From positions 30,207,777-30,271,776 of the forward strand of contig CM055093.1 of assembly GCA_029204225.1 (NCBI GenBank): a DNA stretch of 64,000 nucleotides, in the 5' to 3' direction. This stretch comes from Diphasiastrum complanatum. Lineage: Eukaryota > Streptophyta > Lycopodiopsida > Lycopodiales > Lycopodiaceae. Positions 43,985-54,800 of the stretch are shown here, one piece after another. A program made the translations under genes and the position numbers. The stretch's first letter is position 1. Every line of letters begins with the position of its first letter. The notes under the pieces were generated by a model that saw only the letters and a program-made list of their open reading frames with translations, ran no database searches and had not been told where the DNA came from.

Positions 43985-45175
43985 TCAGTATGTGGATCCT
44001 CTGGCTCCACCATGTGGAAAGGCTGGTTCATGATAATCCAGTCGATCATTCTGATCAGTTCGCAATGGCGAGCCCGTTTGTTGTACTGGATTTTCATCAA
44101 CAAGAGGTTCTGCAGGTACTTCTCTTGCTTGTGCATTTTCCTCCGCTTGTGATTTATGTACCCAGTGGCGTATCTTGTGATATTGTCTTCCTTCTTTCCT
44201 CACATTCGGATCTGGTCCTGCAGTTGAGAGTTGATCATCTGATACTGACAAGGGTGGTGAGGGAGCCACTTTCTTTCGCTTTTGTGCTCGCATGACTGCT
44301 AACATTGGGACATGAAGGTGTTGTTTTTCTGGTGGCGTCCTTCTTGGAGCTGCTGTAAGGTATACTGAAATTAAATTCAATGGTGCACTCGTTCCAGGTT
44401 TTAATGGACAATTCTTGAAACAATGTCCATATCTGCATTCTCGGCAGAAGGCTATATATTGTCCCTTGTAAGGACATTCTGCAATTCGATGGCCTTCACC
44501 GCATCCGTAGCAGCCGTAATTTCTACCGCCTTGACGCTGAGGCTGAGCCGCATAGGTCACATAATACTCATTAATGGTTGGATCTACAAATATCTCTTCC
44601 TGCCCGTGCCATTGTTGTTGCTCAAGTTGAGGTGATGTTGGTGCTTCATGTTCTGCCGTTGCTAAATTCACATGAGCCACTTGGTTGTTAGGTGACCCTG
44701 GTGCAGGTAAGGCCATATGCTGAAGTAGATCTTCCAGGAATTTTTTTGGTTTAAAGCGCGTGATAAGAGTCGCCTTAACCGCTTTCCAAGTGGCCTTTTC
44801 TTCTTTCGATAGGTTGAAAAACCAATCTCGCGCTACTGCTGCCAGAGACATCGAGAACAACATCAATTTCTCTACCGGTGTCCGTTTGCCGTAAATTTTG
44901 CATGCTTGCTCGTAGATCTGGAGGAATCTGATAGGATCTGACGACCCATCATATTTAGGTAATTCCCTTCAGACTGCTTGCAATGGTGCGATAGGTACAA
45001 GCAGACCCATAGGATCCATTGGTGCTGGTTCTGGTTCTGCCTCGATTTGCGCAGTTGCAACTCTGGGAAGGTTTGGTGCTTGGTTCGATGTTCTTCTCGT
45101 GATTGATCCGGATCTCACATTCATTTGGTAGTAGAGTCCAAGGATGTTGGATCTTGCTAATATAGTGGAATTCAA
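43985..45175 (-). pseudogene. Ty3/gypsy element F: gag with two zinc knuckles
   Basis: One minus-strand frame of about 395 codons interrupted by a single TGA at 44969-44971 (probably CGA to TGA). Order: Pro/Glu-rich N-terminus; gag core YDGSSDPIRFLQIYEQACKI, FSMSLAAVARDWF, TWKAVKATLITRFKPKKF; then two CCHC knuckles, CYGCGEGHRIAEC and CRECRYGHCFKNC (the second with three rather than four residues before His); then a polar linker ending before a stop. Protease and pol are absent downstream. The PBS and LTR lie upstream at 46062 and 46081. The linker part matches the plus-strand frame at 49012. Confidence 0.8.
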
Positions 45176-46061
45176 TCTGGATCTTAAGAGACCAGATCAA
45201 TATGATTGGCTGATAGTGTGATTTTAGGCCTCTTACGGTGGTTTTTCCTTGATAACTTTTTTATCCTTGCTTTGATTGGCCTGAGATTTTTACAGTAGCT
45301 GGATCCAGTCAAAATCTAACTATTGATCTGGTCTGCGAATGTTACTCATGCAAGGGTTGGCTGTGTGAATGTTCTTTCACCGTTTTATAGTCAAAAATCT
45401 TGATTTCTTCAGATCTATTGGGAACTAACCTTCGAAGGCTTGTCAAGGGATGGATCTAACTTTGTTCCAAGGGTGGAAGGTTCTTTTTTACAGATCAAGA
45501 AGTTATGGATGTCTACGAAGATTCAAAAACACTTTTTTTTTTATCACAAATAAGTCATATGTGCCATGGTTTCACTGAGATGGAACTTCATAGAGCTCTA
45601 CGAAGGTTCTTATGAAGATCTGAATTTTTTTTTTTTATTTTTCAAAGGGTTTTTGAATATTTTTATGATTTTTCTCTGATTTTTCAGGATCTACTTGGAA
45701 CTACTCTCACAAGCTTCTATGCAGGTCTGGGACAGTACCCTGGAGCTACTATCAATCATGTGAAGGTTGGTTTCCACTGGTTTTGGAAAAAAAAAGAAAT
45801 TGATGAGATTTTGGCCTCTTTTTCCTCCAAAATACAAATTTGAATGTTTTTATGGGTTTTTTAAAGGTTTTTGGCTGGATGTCAAGCCCTTAGAGGTTGT
45901 TTTGGGCCTCTTCTACCCTCTCACACCTCCTCCGCTAGCCGTGAACAGTCCAAGCACAAGAAAGTACAAAAAACAAGCTAACTCTACCTAAAATCCACCT
46001 AAGAACACTTTAAAAAAGCAAAAACAACTAAAAATGCAACTAAACTAGTTAGTGAAACCTA
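45176..46061 (-). other. Leader of gypsy F
   Basis: Non-coding sequence between the PBS and the gag start on the minus strand, with T-rich homopolymers. Contains repeated TACGAAG(A/G)TTC motifs (45440-45770). Confidence 0.45.
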
Positions 46062-46079
46062 TCCCCAGCAATGGCGCCA
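46062..46079 (-). promoter_or_regulatory. Gypsy F primer-binding site (tRNA-Asp type)
   Basis: Minus strand TGGCGCCATTGCTGGGGA, one base from the LTR end. It matches the 3' end of plant tRNA-Asp except for two apparent C-to-T-type changes. Confidence 0.8.
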
Positions 46080-46080
46080 C

Positions 46081-46826
46081 TGTAGGGTGATGTAGTTCAA
46101 TCGGTGAGTAGCCCTTTCGCTTGTCAAAGAGGGTTAGAACACTAGATAGGTGCCTAACTATATCAAGTTACTAGATTTAGGTGTATTTACTCTTTCCTCT
46201 AACTCTACTTCACTTTTAATACTACTCCCACTAACTCTAGTTCAACTAACTCTAAACACAAGCATTCAACATGATTGAGGGTGAAGGAGGAAGAGAATAA
46301 GAGAAGAGAGAGGGAGAAAAAGAGAGAAGTGAGACGGAGGTTAGCTCAAATCAAACAAGACACAACAAGAGCATAAGCAAGAGTGATTAGTAAGTGAGGA
46401 TGCTTGAGCTCTCAAATTAGTAGAGTCTCCTCCTCTCTATTAAGCATGAGAATATGATACAAATGGTGCCTTTTTATGGATGGAGAAGGCCCTTGCCCCT
46501 TTCTCCTATTGGCTATTCCAAGGAAGGTGGGATTGAAATTGACACCCTTAATCAAAAACACAAACTAATCAATGGTGGAGAGAGAAACACACCACCTACC
46601 ACCAATTGACTTTGACTAATTAATCAAACTTAGGAACTTAAGTTTAAACTTAATTTTGGCCTTCTACTATTATTTTTAATTACATGGCCCAAAGTGAAGT
46701 TTATGCCAAAATTATTTATTTACAAGTGCTCATTGGTGGCCCATGGGCTGCCATGACCCTCGCAACTATTTCTATTAACTTCGACTTTTTATTTATTTAC
46801 AGTATGCTAGGAATACCTCCAATACC
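46081..46826 (-). mobile_element. Gypsy F 5' LTR (approximate)
   Basis: Minus-strand 5' LTR ending CCCTACA at 46081 next to the PBS. The outer end is placed where sequence shared with the chromovirus LTR repeat begins (about 46827). Includes a GA-rich block 46280-46345 and an ATAGTTAGGCACCT region. Only one LTR of this element was found. Confidence 0.55.
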
Positions 46827-47035
46827 CAACTAGGAGGGATAATAGTGTGCCCTCAAAGAAGGCCCCCACTCTCCAGTAATATGTCCAAATGTCCAAATAA
46901 TGAATAATAAGGCCCAAGGCCAACCATATAGTCTAAGTGTCAATAATGAATAAAAAAGGGCCCAAGGCCTGCTTATGCATAAAGTAAAGTAAATGTAAAT
47001 GGACGTGGTGAATGTAATGAGCCGAGTCCATAACT
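46827..47035 (-). mobile_element. Chromovirus E: truncated 3' LTR
   Basis: About 208 bp matching 48649-48860 with few differences (GGGATAATAGTGTGCCCTC...GAGCCGAGTCCATAACT). It is cut at its left side where gypsy F's LTR begins, suggesting that F inserted here. On the minus strand a purine tract TTGGGAAG precedes the LTR start AGTTATGG. Confidence 0.8.
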
Positions 47036-47112
47036 CTTCCCAACACAAAAATAAGACCCAACTACCGAAAAGAAAGTGGATCATATAGCAGCAAGCCCTG
47101 GTGGATCAACAT

Positions 47113-47701
47113 CTAGAACACCATCTGATGTAGAGGAATCAACAAGTGCAGCAAGAGCACGAGCCTAATCTGCAAGTGATGGTGTATGATAAAAGACATC
47201 AATAGGCTCCCATGTGGCCTCTTCAACAGGACGACCATCCCACTGAACCAAAAACTGAATCTTTTGACGACATCGACTATGGTATAGACGAACCTGTAAT
47301 ATAGCAACATGTAAAAATGGAAACAACTCAGGAGCAATAGGAAACTCAGCATCACAAGGAGTGTCATCCTCAATAGCAGCACGTAATAAACTAACATGGA
47401 ATACATCACAGACACGTGTGAAAGCAAGAAGATGTAAGCGATATGTAACTGGACTAAGGACCTCCAAAATGCGATAAGGCCCATAATAAAATGGTGCAAG
47501 CTTCTCAGTAGAAGCATGGCCCTGGACAAAATGATGGCGTGCAAACTGTAGGCATAGACAAACCATATTTCCAAGCTGAAACTCAACATGGCGGCGATGA
47601 CGGTCAACTGAGGTCTGATAATGTTGATGAACATGCTGTAAATGAGAACTGGCTTGGGTAATAAGCTCACAGGCACGTGATAGAAAGGATGCAAGTGTCA
47701 C
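47113..47701 (-). pseudogene. Chromovirus E: integrase C-terminus and chromodomain
   Basis: The minus frame 47701-47165 has the GPY/F module (FQLGNMVCL, KLAPFYYGPYRILEVLSPVTYRL, VFHVSLLR), then a chromodomain-like end (QFLVQWDGRPVEEATWEPID). The chromodomain is a reader of methylated histone H3 in this clade and directs integration to heterochromatin. The frame is open for 178 codons. A +1-shifted frame of the same region (47694-47113) is a shadow. Confidence 0.85.
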
Positions 47702-47745
47702 AGGTGTATCCTCAGGAGGAAGAGAAATTTTAGGTAAAAGAGGTG

Positions 47746-48243
47746 CTAGCCATGAGATAATAAAAATGGTGAGAAGCCTGTGCTGGTACTAACAGAGCTA
47801 TTATAGCTATACTCTGCTAAACATAGATGTTGATCCCAATCCTTCCCAGAAGGAGTAACAAAATTGGGTAAATAATCCTCAAGGATCTTGTTAAGGATCT
47901 CAGATTGCCCATCAGAAATAGAGTGATAAGCAGAACCCATAAAAAGCTGTACATCCAAGATACGCATCAACTCTATCCAGAATATGGATGTAAACTTACT
48001 ATCCCGATTAGAAAGGATAGTACAAGGAAACTCATGCAGGTGGAAAATCTCTAATAGAAACAAATGTGCACACTGCTTTACTGTTATAGTACTGCAAACT
48101 GGTATAAAAAGTGCCTGTTTCGAGAACCTGTCAACTACCACCATACATGAATCGTGACCACACTGGGTACATGGAAGGCCAAGGATACAATCCATAGATA
48201 TATGAGTCCACCGGCGATGAGGAATAGGCCAACTCTGGAGCAA
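47746..48243 (-). pseudogene. Chromovirus E: integrase core
   Basis: 165 codons: WPIPHRRWTHISMDCILGLP (first Asp), VVVDRFSKQALFIP, ILSNRDSKFTSIFW (second Asp region, canonical SDRDPKFTS), YHSISDGQSEILNKILEDYL (Glu; canonical HPQTDGQTE). Upstream on the minus strand an HH-CC zinc region is present in pieces (48464-48250). RT and gag are missing between this and the 5' LTR. Separated by a frame change from the chromodomain part. Confidence 0.82.
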
Positions 48244-48451
48244 ACCAGTAGACTTAGCATGGGAGTATTTATTACAAAGACAGAAAAGGCAGGTACGAAT
48301 AAGTACAACAAGCTCACATCGAAGAGATGGCCAATAGAAATGGATACTGAAGGCACTAGGAATGCAAAGAGAACCATAACGATAAAGACAATGGTCGACA
48401 ATGGAGTAAACCTGATGAGGATGGGACGAAATAGGTGGGGCAAAGGAAAGT

Positions 48452-48860
48452 GCTCTCGTACCAAGTTACCAATGCAACCACAACTGATCTAGAGCTAAGC
48501 TATGAAAGCATCACATAAGCAAGACTTAACTCTAGAAATCAGGAACGAGAGATTAAGGAGACTAAAGAGAGAGATCAATATCAAATGACACAGATTCCCT
48601 ACTTACAGCCTAAAGGAAGCCCTAAAAGAAAGCTTCCAGTGGCAAGGGCCCAACTGGAAGGGATAATAGTGTGCCCTCCAAGAAGGCCCCCACTCTCCAG
48701 TAATATGTCCAAATGTCCAAATAATGAATAATAAGACCCAAGGCCAACCATATAGTCTAAGTGTCAATAATGAATAAAAAAGGGGCCCAAGGCCTGCTTA
48801 TGCATAAAGTAGAGTAAATGTAAATGGACGTGGCGATTGCAATGAGCCGAGTCCATAACT
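48452..48860 (-). mobile_element. Chromovirus E: 5' LTR and primer-binding site
   Basis: LTR 48465-48860 (about 396 bp), starting AGTTATGGACTCGG on the minus strand, followed by TTGGTACGAGAGC at 48464-48452, a two-mismatch version of the tRNA-Met PBS. The PBS stands only about 200 bp from the integrase region, so gag, PR and RT have been deleted. Confidence 0.75.
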
Positions 48861-49011
48861 AAAACCACCACCGGTAACTGCTCCATTAAATATGATTACA
48901 ATTAAGCAAAGGCTAGCCGTCCAACCTACCAAACCAAGTGCACTATTGATGGTTGTTACCTGAGCTCAATAGCAGAAAGGAGTTGTTGTTGATCCAACAC
49001 CTGCTGAATCA

Positions 49012-49800
49012 GTGCCAACTACTAATATTGCTACTGCATCAGGGGTTTATTCAAATCTCAACTCAGAGAAGAATAAATACATCAATATGAGGCAGTGGAT
49101 TAAAGACTTGCAAGAAAAGGAGGCCTTGGAAGCCGCTAAAGATCATACCTGTGATCGACCAGTGAAAGTTTTGGGAGTGCATTATGACTCTCAAACAGAT
49201 ACTGTTAATTGGAATCAAGCTCTTGCAATAGTGGATTGTACAGTGGGATATATGTGTCAATGAGATGACAATTTAGAGTTGAGCGAGATTCCTATGCCTA
49301 ATTGAACTTTGGATACACGCCAATATGATGAATGTGGCATGGATATCAACCGATCCATTTCTAGATCCTATTGAGGATGAAGTCATTCATGTTAGTCATG
49401 CCTTATTTTATGACAAAAATGCAGAACTTACTGATGAGCAAATTTTAAATCACATGGATCCTACAAGGTTTGGAGTTTGCGATATTCCTGATGAACCAAC
49501 AATAAAACCACCGAAAGCAATTATATTGAAGGAAGAAAAAAATACAGAACCAATGACGAAAAGGCAAGCTAAGCAACATTGTAACATGGTTTTGAAATGG
49601 AAAAGTTCATCGCGAGATGCAGTTTGACAGTTGAACCAAAAGATGTACCACCTTTATTGGATAAAGGAAAAAGAAAGATCAAAGATGACTCTTCAGAATT
49701 CTTGCAAGACATCATCTTCTAGAAAGACCTCATCTTCTAGAAAGTCGTTACCTCCTTGAACGATTCCTGCCAAGAGAGCTAAACGCAAATCAAAGGTTAA
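49012..49800 (+). pseudogene. Gypsy gag-linker fragment related to element F
   Basis: Plus frames 49012-49263 and 49325-49627. The segment NKYINMRQWIKDLQEKEA aligns in register with RQYHKIRHWVHKSQAEENA of gypsy F's gag tail, so this is the same family on the other strand. The rest (DECGMDINRS, HVSHALFYDKNAELTDEQIL) is unfamiliar. A stop lies between the two frames. I do not know its function. Confidence 0.45.
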
Positions 49801-50690
49801 TATCTTTGATTGGCAACCAAATCTATCAACGTGATCAAAGATCTACTCACTTTTGTTGTATTACACTTTTGTTGTTTTTCACTACTTGTTGAGTCGTTTT
49901 TGGAAAAGACAATATTAAAAAAAAATGATGATGAAAAAATGGAAAAGATAAGAAAATGAATGATGAAAAATGAAAAATGAAATTGAAATAAGCCCTTTTA
50001 TAGGTTGGAGGGTCTATTAGATAAAGTAATAGTTTGGCTGATCAGTTTTGGACAAAAATTTGTAGGCATGTTCAACATTGTGAAAACAGCTTCCAGAATT
50101 CTTGGTGAAGGTTCCAAGCCAATGGTGTAGCTTGGCGAAGGTTCTGGAGGTCAACTCTCGCCTAAGTGCATCCTTTGCCTAGGTACTACATTTAATGAAA
50201 ATTTTTAGGATCTGAATCCATTTGTCAGGTTAGTGAAGGTTTATAATGAGTGTAAGGGGCTTAGCGAAGGTTCCCAAAGGGGTAGGCTTCTAAACTCTCG
50301 CCTGACTTTAAAACAGGTACTTATTGTGCAAACCAACATTCGCCCAACTCAATATAGGTGAATGTAAACTAGATGTATGATTTGGAAAGGTTCATAAGAC
50401 TTTTTGTTCAAGATATGACTAAAAAAGTGATTTTTTGAGTCATTTTCCATCAAAATTTGATTTCTGAAAATATCTTCCTTCCTATTTTTTTGATTTGATG
50501 ACTTTCTTGACTGTAATTCATTTTTCATTTTCCAATGTGGACTGTAAAGTGGCTCGCTATCTTTCACATCACCTTGTTTGTGATCAAAGAGGCATGATAG
50601 CCTAGGCTAATTAGAAGGACCTGTTTTGACACCCATTGACCATTGTGTGAGAAAAGAAAAATTCATGTGGCCATGCAATGTGCGTGGGTG
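49801..50690. other. No gene seen; repeated GCGAAGGTTC motifs
   Basis: Contains several GGTGAAGGTT / AGCGAAGGTTC motifs (50100-50280) like those in gypsy F's leader at 45440-45770, so it is probably non-coding sequence of the same family. Confidence 0.4.
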
Positions 50691-50693
50691 CGC

Positions 50694-50695
<2 letters not shown>

Positions 50696-50733
<38 letters not shown>
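50696..50733. repeat. (AG)n microsatellite, about 38 bp
   Basis: Uninterrupted AG run 490 bp upstream of the PRDA1-like gene's first possible start. Confidence 0.95.
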
Positions 50734-50736
<3 letters not shown>

Positions 50737-51167
50737 TGCATTTTGCAAGCATTGCCAAGATGTGAGAGGCATTTGGGCCTTGTGAGATTGTCTCATCCCA
50801 TGGAGGTCTTTCAAATCACCACATGGTGATGGTCTCACATCAATCTCATAACCAAATAGACTCATTCACAAAAGAGATTCATATATCCAAATTTTCACAT
50901 TTATCTCAATCCGTGAAGAGGGGAGCACGGTAAGTAGCCCTTCCACGTGCGAGCGTTGCCTAGGTACAAGAGCAAGAGTAAAATCACCATACTTCTTGAT
51001 CTTACAAACATGGGAAAATCTAAGCCAACTATCTTTAGTCATGTGGCAAGAGATATTTGGGTCAGTTCCAAGCCTCCAAACCTCTCTCAATGCATTAATT
51101 ATTTGATCCTTGTGTGCACACTATATCAGTCCTTATTTAATAAAAGCCTTTAATCTCTAACAAGGAG

Positions 51168-51194
51168 AACACACACACACACACACACACACAC
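51168..51194. repeat. (AC)n microsatellite at the 5' end of the PRDA1-like gene
   Basis: 27-bp AC run 30 bp upstream of the first in-frame ATG, so probably in the 5' UTR or core promoter. Confidence 0.95.
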
Positions 51195-51223
51195 ATTCAC
51201 ACAGTCAAGATACTGCCCACTGC

Positions 51224-51859
51224 ATGAGAGAAATGTTAGTAGCAGCTTCGGTAGAGTGTTCTACTTGCATTCTCTTCTCCACGATCAGAGCTGACCCACC
51301 TCACATCTCTGCTCTACCTATGATGCGATCCTCAATATCTGCAAATCGTTCTCCTTTCTCTCCCTCTTTACTCTCATCAAAATCGAACTTTGCTATTTCA
51401 ATGCTCAGATGCAGCAGCAGCAACAACAAAGTGGCTGTTCGCCCATTATGTGAGCATCAGAAGGCTTTTGCATCTAGCCACAGAAGCTCTGATACAGTAT
51501 GCATGAGCTTGGGGCAAGCTTTTGGGGGCTTGAGCGGAGATGCTCCGTGTCGAAAAAGTAGAATTAGGGTTTCGGATGATCCCTTCCCAATGGAAGATGC
51601 GATAGATGACTCACTGGAGTCTGCGCTGGATTATCTGGATAATGCGGCAGACATGATCAGTGAGGTGGAGCCTGGAGTTTCTGCGCTTTCCACAATCGAT
51701 AGAGGTGGTAAACTTGCCTTATTTGAAGGTGTCGAGGCCACTAGAAGGGTAGATTACAAAATTGACGAGGACGAGTTTCACAAAATCAATCTTCATCAGT
51801 GTGATTTCTTCATAAGGAAAGTGCCAGACAAGGACAACGACGTTTATGATTTTCGAGAG
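51224..51859 (+). CDS. PRDA1: PRDA1-like gene, exon 1
   Basis: Transit peptide and acidic N-terminal domain up to DNDVYDFRE; donor GT at 51860. In-frame ATGs lie at 51224, 51233, 51320 and 51323. Confidence 0.85.
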
Positions 51860-54800
51860 GTACAAAAAAAACCATAACCTCTTGCTCTACTCTCAATCAT
51901 TGAGGATCAAATGGAGTCATTAAAGCTGTCTATCAAGCCACATTTGCTTCAATGAGAAACCGAATTACACGACACCTGACTATGATCGCTATTTCTGATA
52001 AACATGAGCGTGTATGCTCTAGCAAGCTGAACAAAGTCATTGGTGAATTTTTTCTGTTTGTTAATGTGAGCATAGGTAGTGAATGACATAAATGGATAAG
52101 TTTAGATTATCCTCTGTCAAAATAATTAGAATCGCTCTCATGAATTTTGTAGCAAGTTCTCTCAAATCTCAGTGTTTAGGTTGGAATGTTCAGCAAGCTG
52201 AACATAAATCTCGGTTTATTCACCCTCTAGCAATGCTCTTTTGTTAGCTTTTGAGCAAGCTGAAGTGACGATACGTGAATTTTCCTTATTATTCTATGAG
52301 GAATTAAGAACTGGCATTCAGCGGCAATCTTGGTTATACATGGGTTGGCACCAAAAATACTATATGTATAGTGTTTTGGTTTGAAAAATACACTTTGCTA
52401 TGCTGGAGTTCTGGTTTAGGGTGCTTACTGTGTTATTTTTTGTTTATGCTGATCCTTAAGAGGCGGTGGATCTTTAGTATTTCAACTTTTCATACATTCG
52501 ATCAGCTTGTACATCTATTTTGTAGTGTCCTGTTGTAGGAATACATATATTGTAATCAGCTCTTGTATTGCTATCTATCAGAACGATGACGTCCCAAAAA
52601 CTTGGAAAATCTGGAATATTTGGTAGCCCTACCTTTTGAACTAACATCTCCATTTGCAGCTTGCTACTAGGAGTTCCAAATTTTTGTCATAATCAATATT
52701 TGACCTCTGTCAAAAACTAGAAAATTTTCGCATGTCTCCTTGTTATGGACACATTTCCATACTTCTCTTTTGAACATTATTATTGAACATGCACTTCTAA
52801 TTACATTTTACAAGCCCTGGAATAGTATTTCACATGGTTGCTAATTTGGGACCTAACTTTTGAATTTCATATTTCCCTCCAACTAAATCGAAGGGGATAT
52901 CCGTATGGTTTTCTTAGTTGGAGAATACTATGCTTTTTGCTGCTTTATGCTTCATTTGATACCAACATTTGTGATGAATTCATAACATGGTGTCAGAGCA
53001 CTTTCCTATCCCCCCCCCCGCCCCCCACTCTCTCTCTCTCTCTCTCTGCCCCCGCTGCCCTCTTTCTCTCTTCCGCCCTCTTGCTCGCTGCCCCCTCTCT
53101 CTTTCGTCCTTCTAAGAACCTTTGTTTTTATTGTCGTAGCCTTGATCATCTCAATTGTAATTGTCTCCATCCACGTCCACCTGCTACTTTACAGGTCCAT
53201 GAGGTCTTTGATAATGACGATTCTTCCATGTATCTTGTTAAAGAATTCTTTGACCCTCCACCTCCTAATGATCTTGCTGAGTGTTAGCTCAACTTGCTTA
53301 TGCTACCTGGTCTGGCACTCTTGGCCCTCGTCATATTCGTTTATGTGTTCGTATTACGGGTCATGAGTTTATTGCATTGGTCGATATTGCTAGTACTCAT
53401 TCTTTTATTAACCAAACAGTTGCTACTCATGCTACTTGCTTTCATGCTCCCACCGTCCCTATTTTCCACCCACTACGTGTTGAAGTAACCAGTTCTCACT
53501 CTTTTCAGAGTACTCATGTTCTACACTCCTGTACTAGACTTTTAAATTATTCCTATTTGATTGGTTAGGAGATGCCAAGTTTTTAGGATTGATTTGTGTT
53601 ATGGCTACCATCAAATTCATCTCAGAGATGAATCCAAGACAACGTTTTGTACTTCGACATGTATTTACAGCTTGACAGGTATTTTAGTACTTGTTTATTT
53701 TGATGATATTTGATTTATAGTTTCGATTTGATCTCTCATCTAAATCATTTACAAGCTGCTTTTCAACTTCTCGTCATTCATCAGCTTGTTGCGAGCGATC
53801 TAAGTGCAATTTTGGTGTTATTACCGTTGACTTTCTCGGTCTTATTGTTAGTAATGGTACCGTTTCACTTGATTTCGCAAAAATCCGAGCTATCATTCAA
53901 TGGCATATTCCTACTGATGTTCATGCAGTTCGTATGTTTTTAGAACTGGCCACTCACTTACGTAAGCTTCCATTGCACCTCCATTACATGCTCTCTTACA
54001 TAAAGGTGCTAAGTTTGTGTGGTCTCCTTGATGTTAAGATGCTTTTACTACTATACAACATATTTTTGCTATTGCTCCTTTTCTTCTACTTGATTTTAGC
54101 AAGTGCTTTGTTGTTGAGACCAATATTAGTGTTGTAGGTGTTGGTGCTCTTCTTCGCCAAGATTCTCATGTTATAGCTTACGAGTCCCATCGCCTATGGT
54201 CTTATGAGACTAGGTATTTTATACTCATGAGAAAGAGTTATTAGCGGTTATTCATGCCCTTATTTTGTGGGGTCATTATCTATAGCCCTTTCCTCTTGAT
54301 TTATACACTGATCATCATTCTTTGCTTTGCCTTGAGACTTAGAAACATCTTAGTGATTGCCAATTTTATTGGATGCAATTCTTACAACGTTTTCATTATC
54401 ATTTGCACTAGGCAGGTGCCGATGCTTTGTCTCATTTACTTGCTCTTATGTGCACTCTCACTACTATATTTTCTGATTGGTTTGATCTTCTTATGGTTGC
54501 ATATTCTACTTGCCCTGATTATTGCATAACCTCTATGGTACAAAAAATGGGTTTTTGCGGCTGTTGGGGATTTGGCTCTTGGACTGACACCATCAATATG
54601 AACTTATAATCCAGGAAAGAAAACAACAAGAAAACGGCAAAAGTAGCTCTATTCTATATATAACCCACATTGAGGGCAATTTTATATGGGGAGTGTTATG
54701 GACACATTTTCCATACTAGACATGCACTTTTTATGACATTTTATAGGCTAGGGAACACTATTCTACAAGGTTCTTAATTTGGGCCCTAATTTTCGAATTT

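Noticed and set aside
47113-47694. 193-codon hydrophobic frame resembling a membrane protein
   Set aside because: Shifted-frame shadow of the chromovirus integrase/chromodomain at 47165-47701.
53710-54529. Hydrophobic plus-strand frames in intron 1 resembling small membrane proteins
   Set aside because: They lie within the degraded gypsy pol; another frame gives RNase H blocks.
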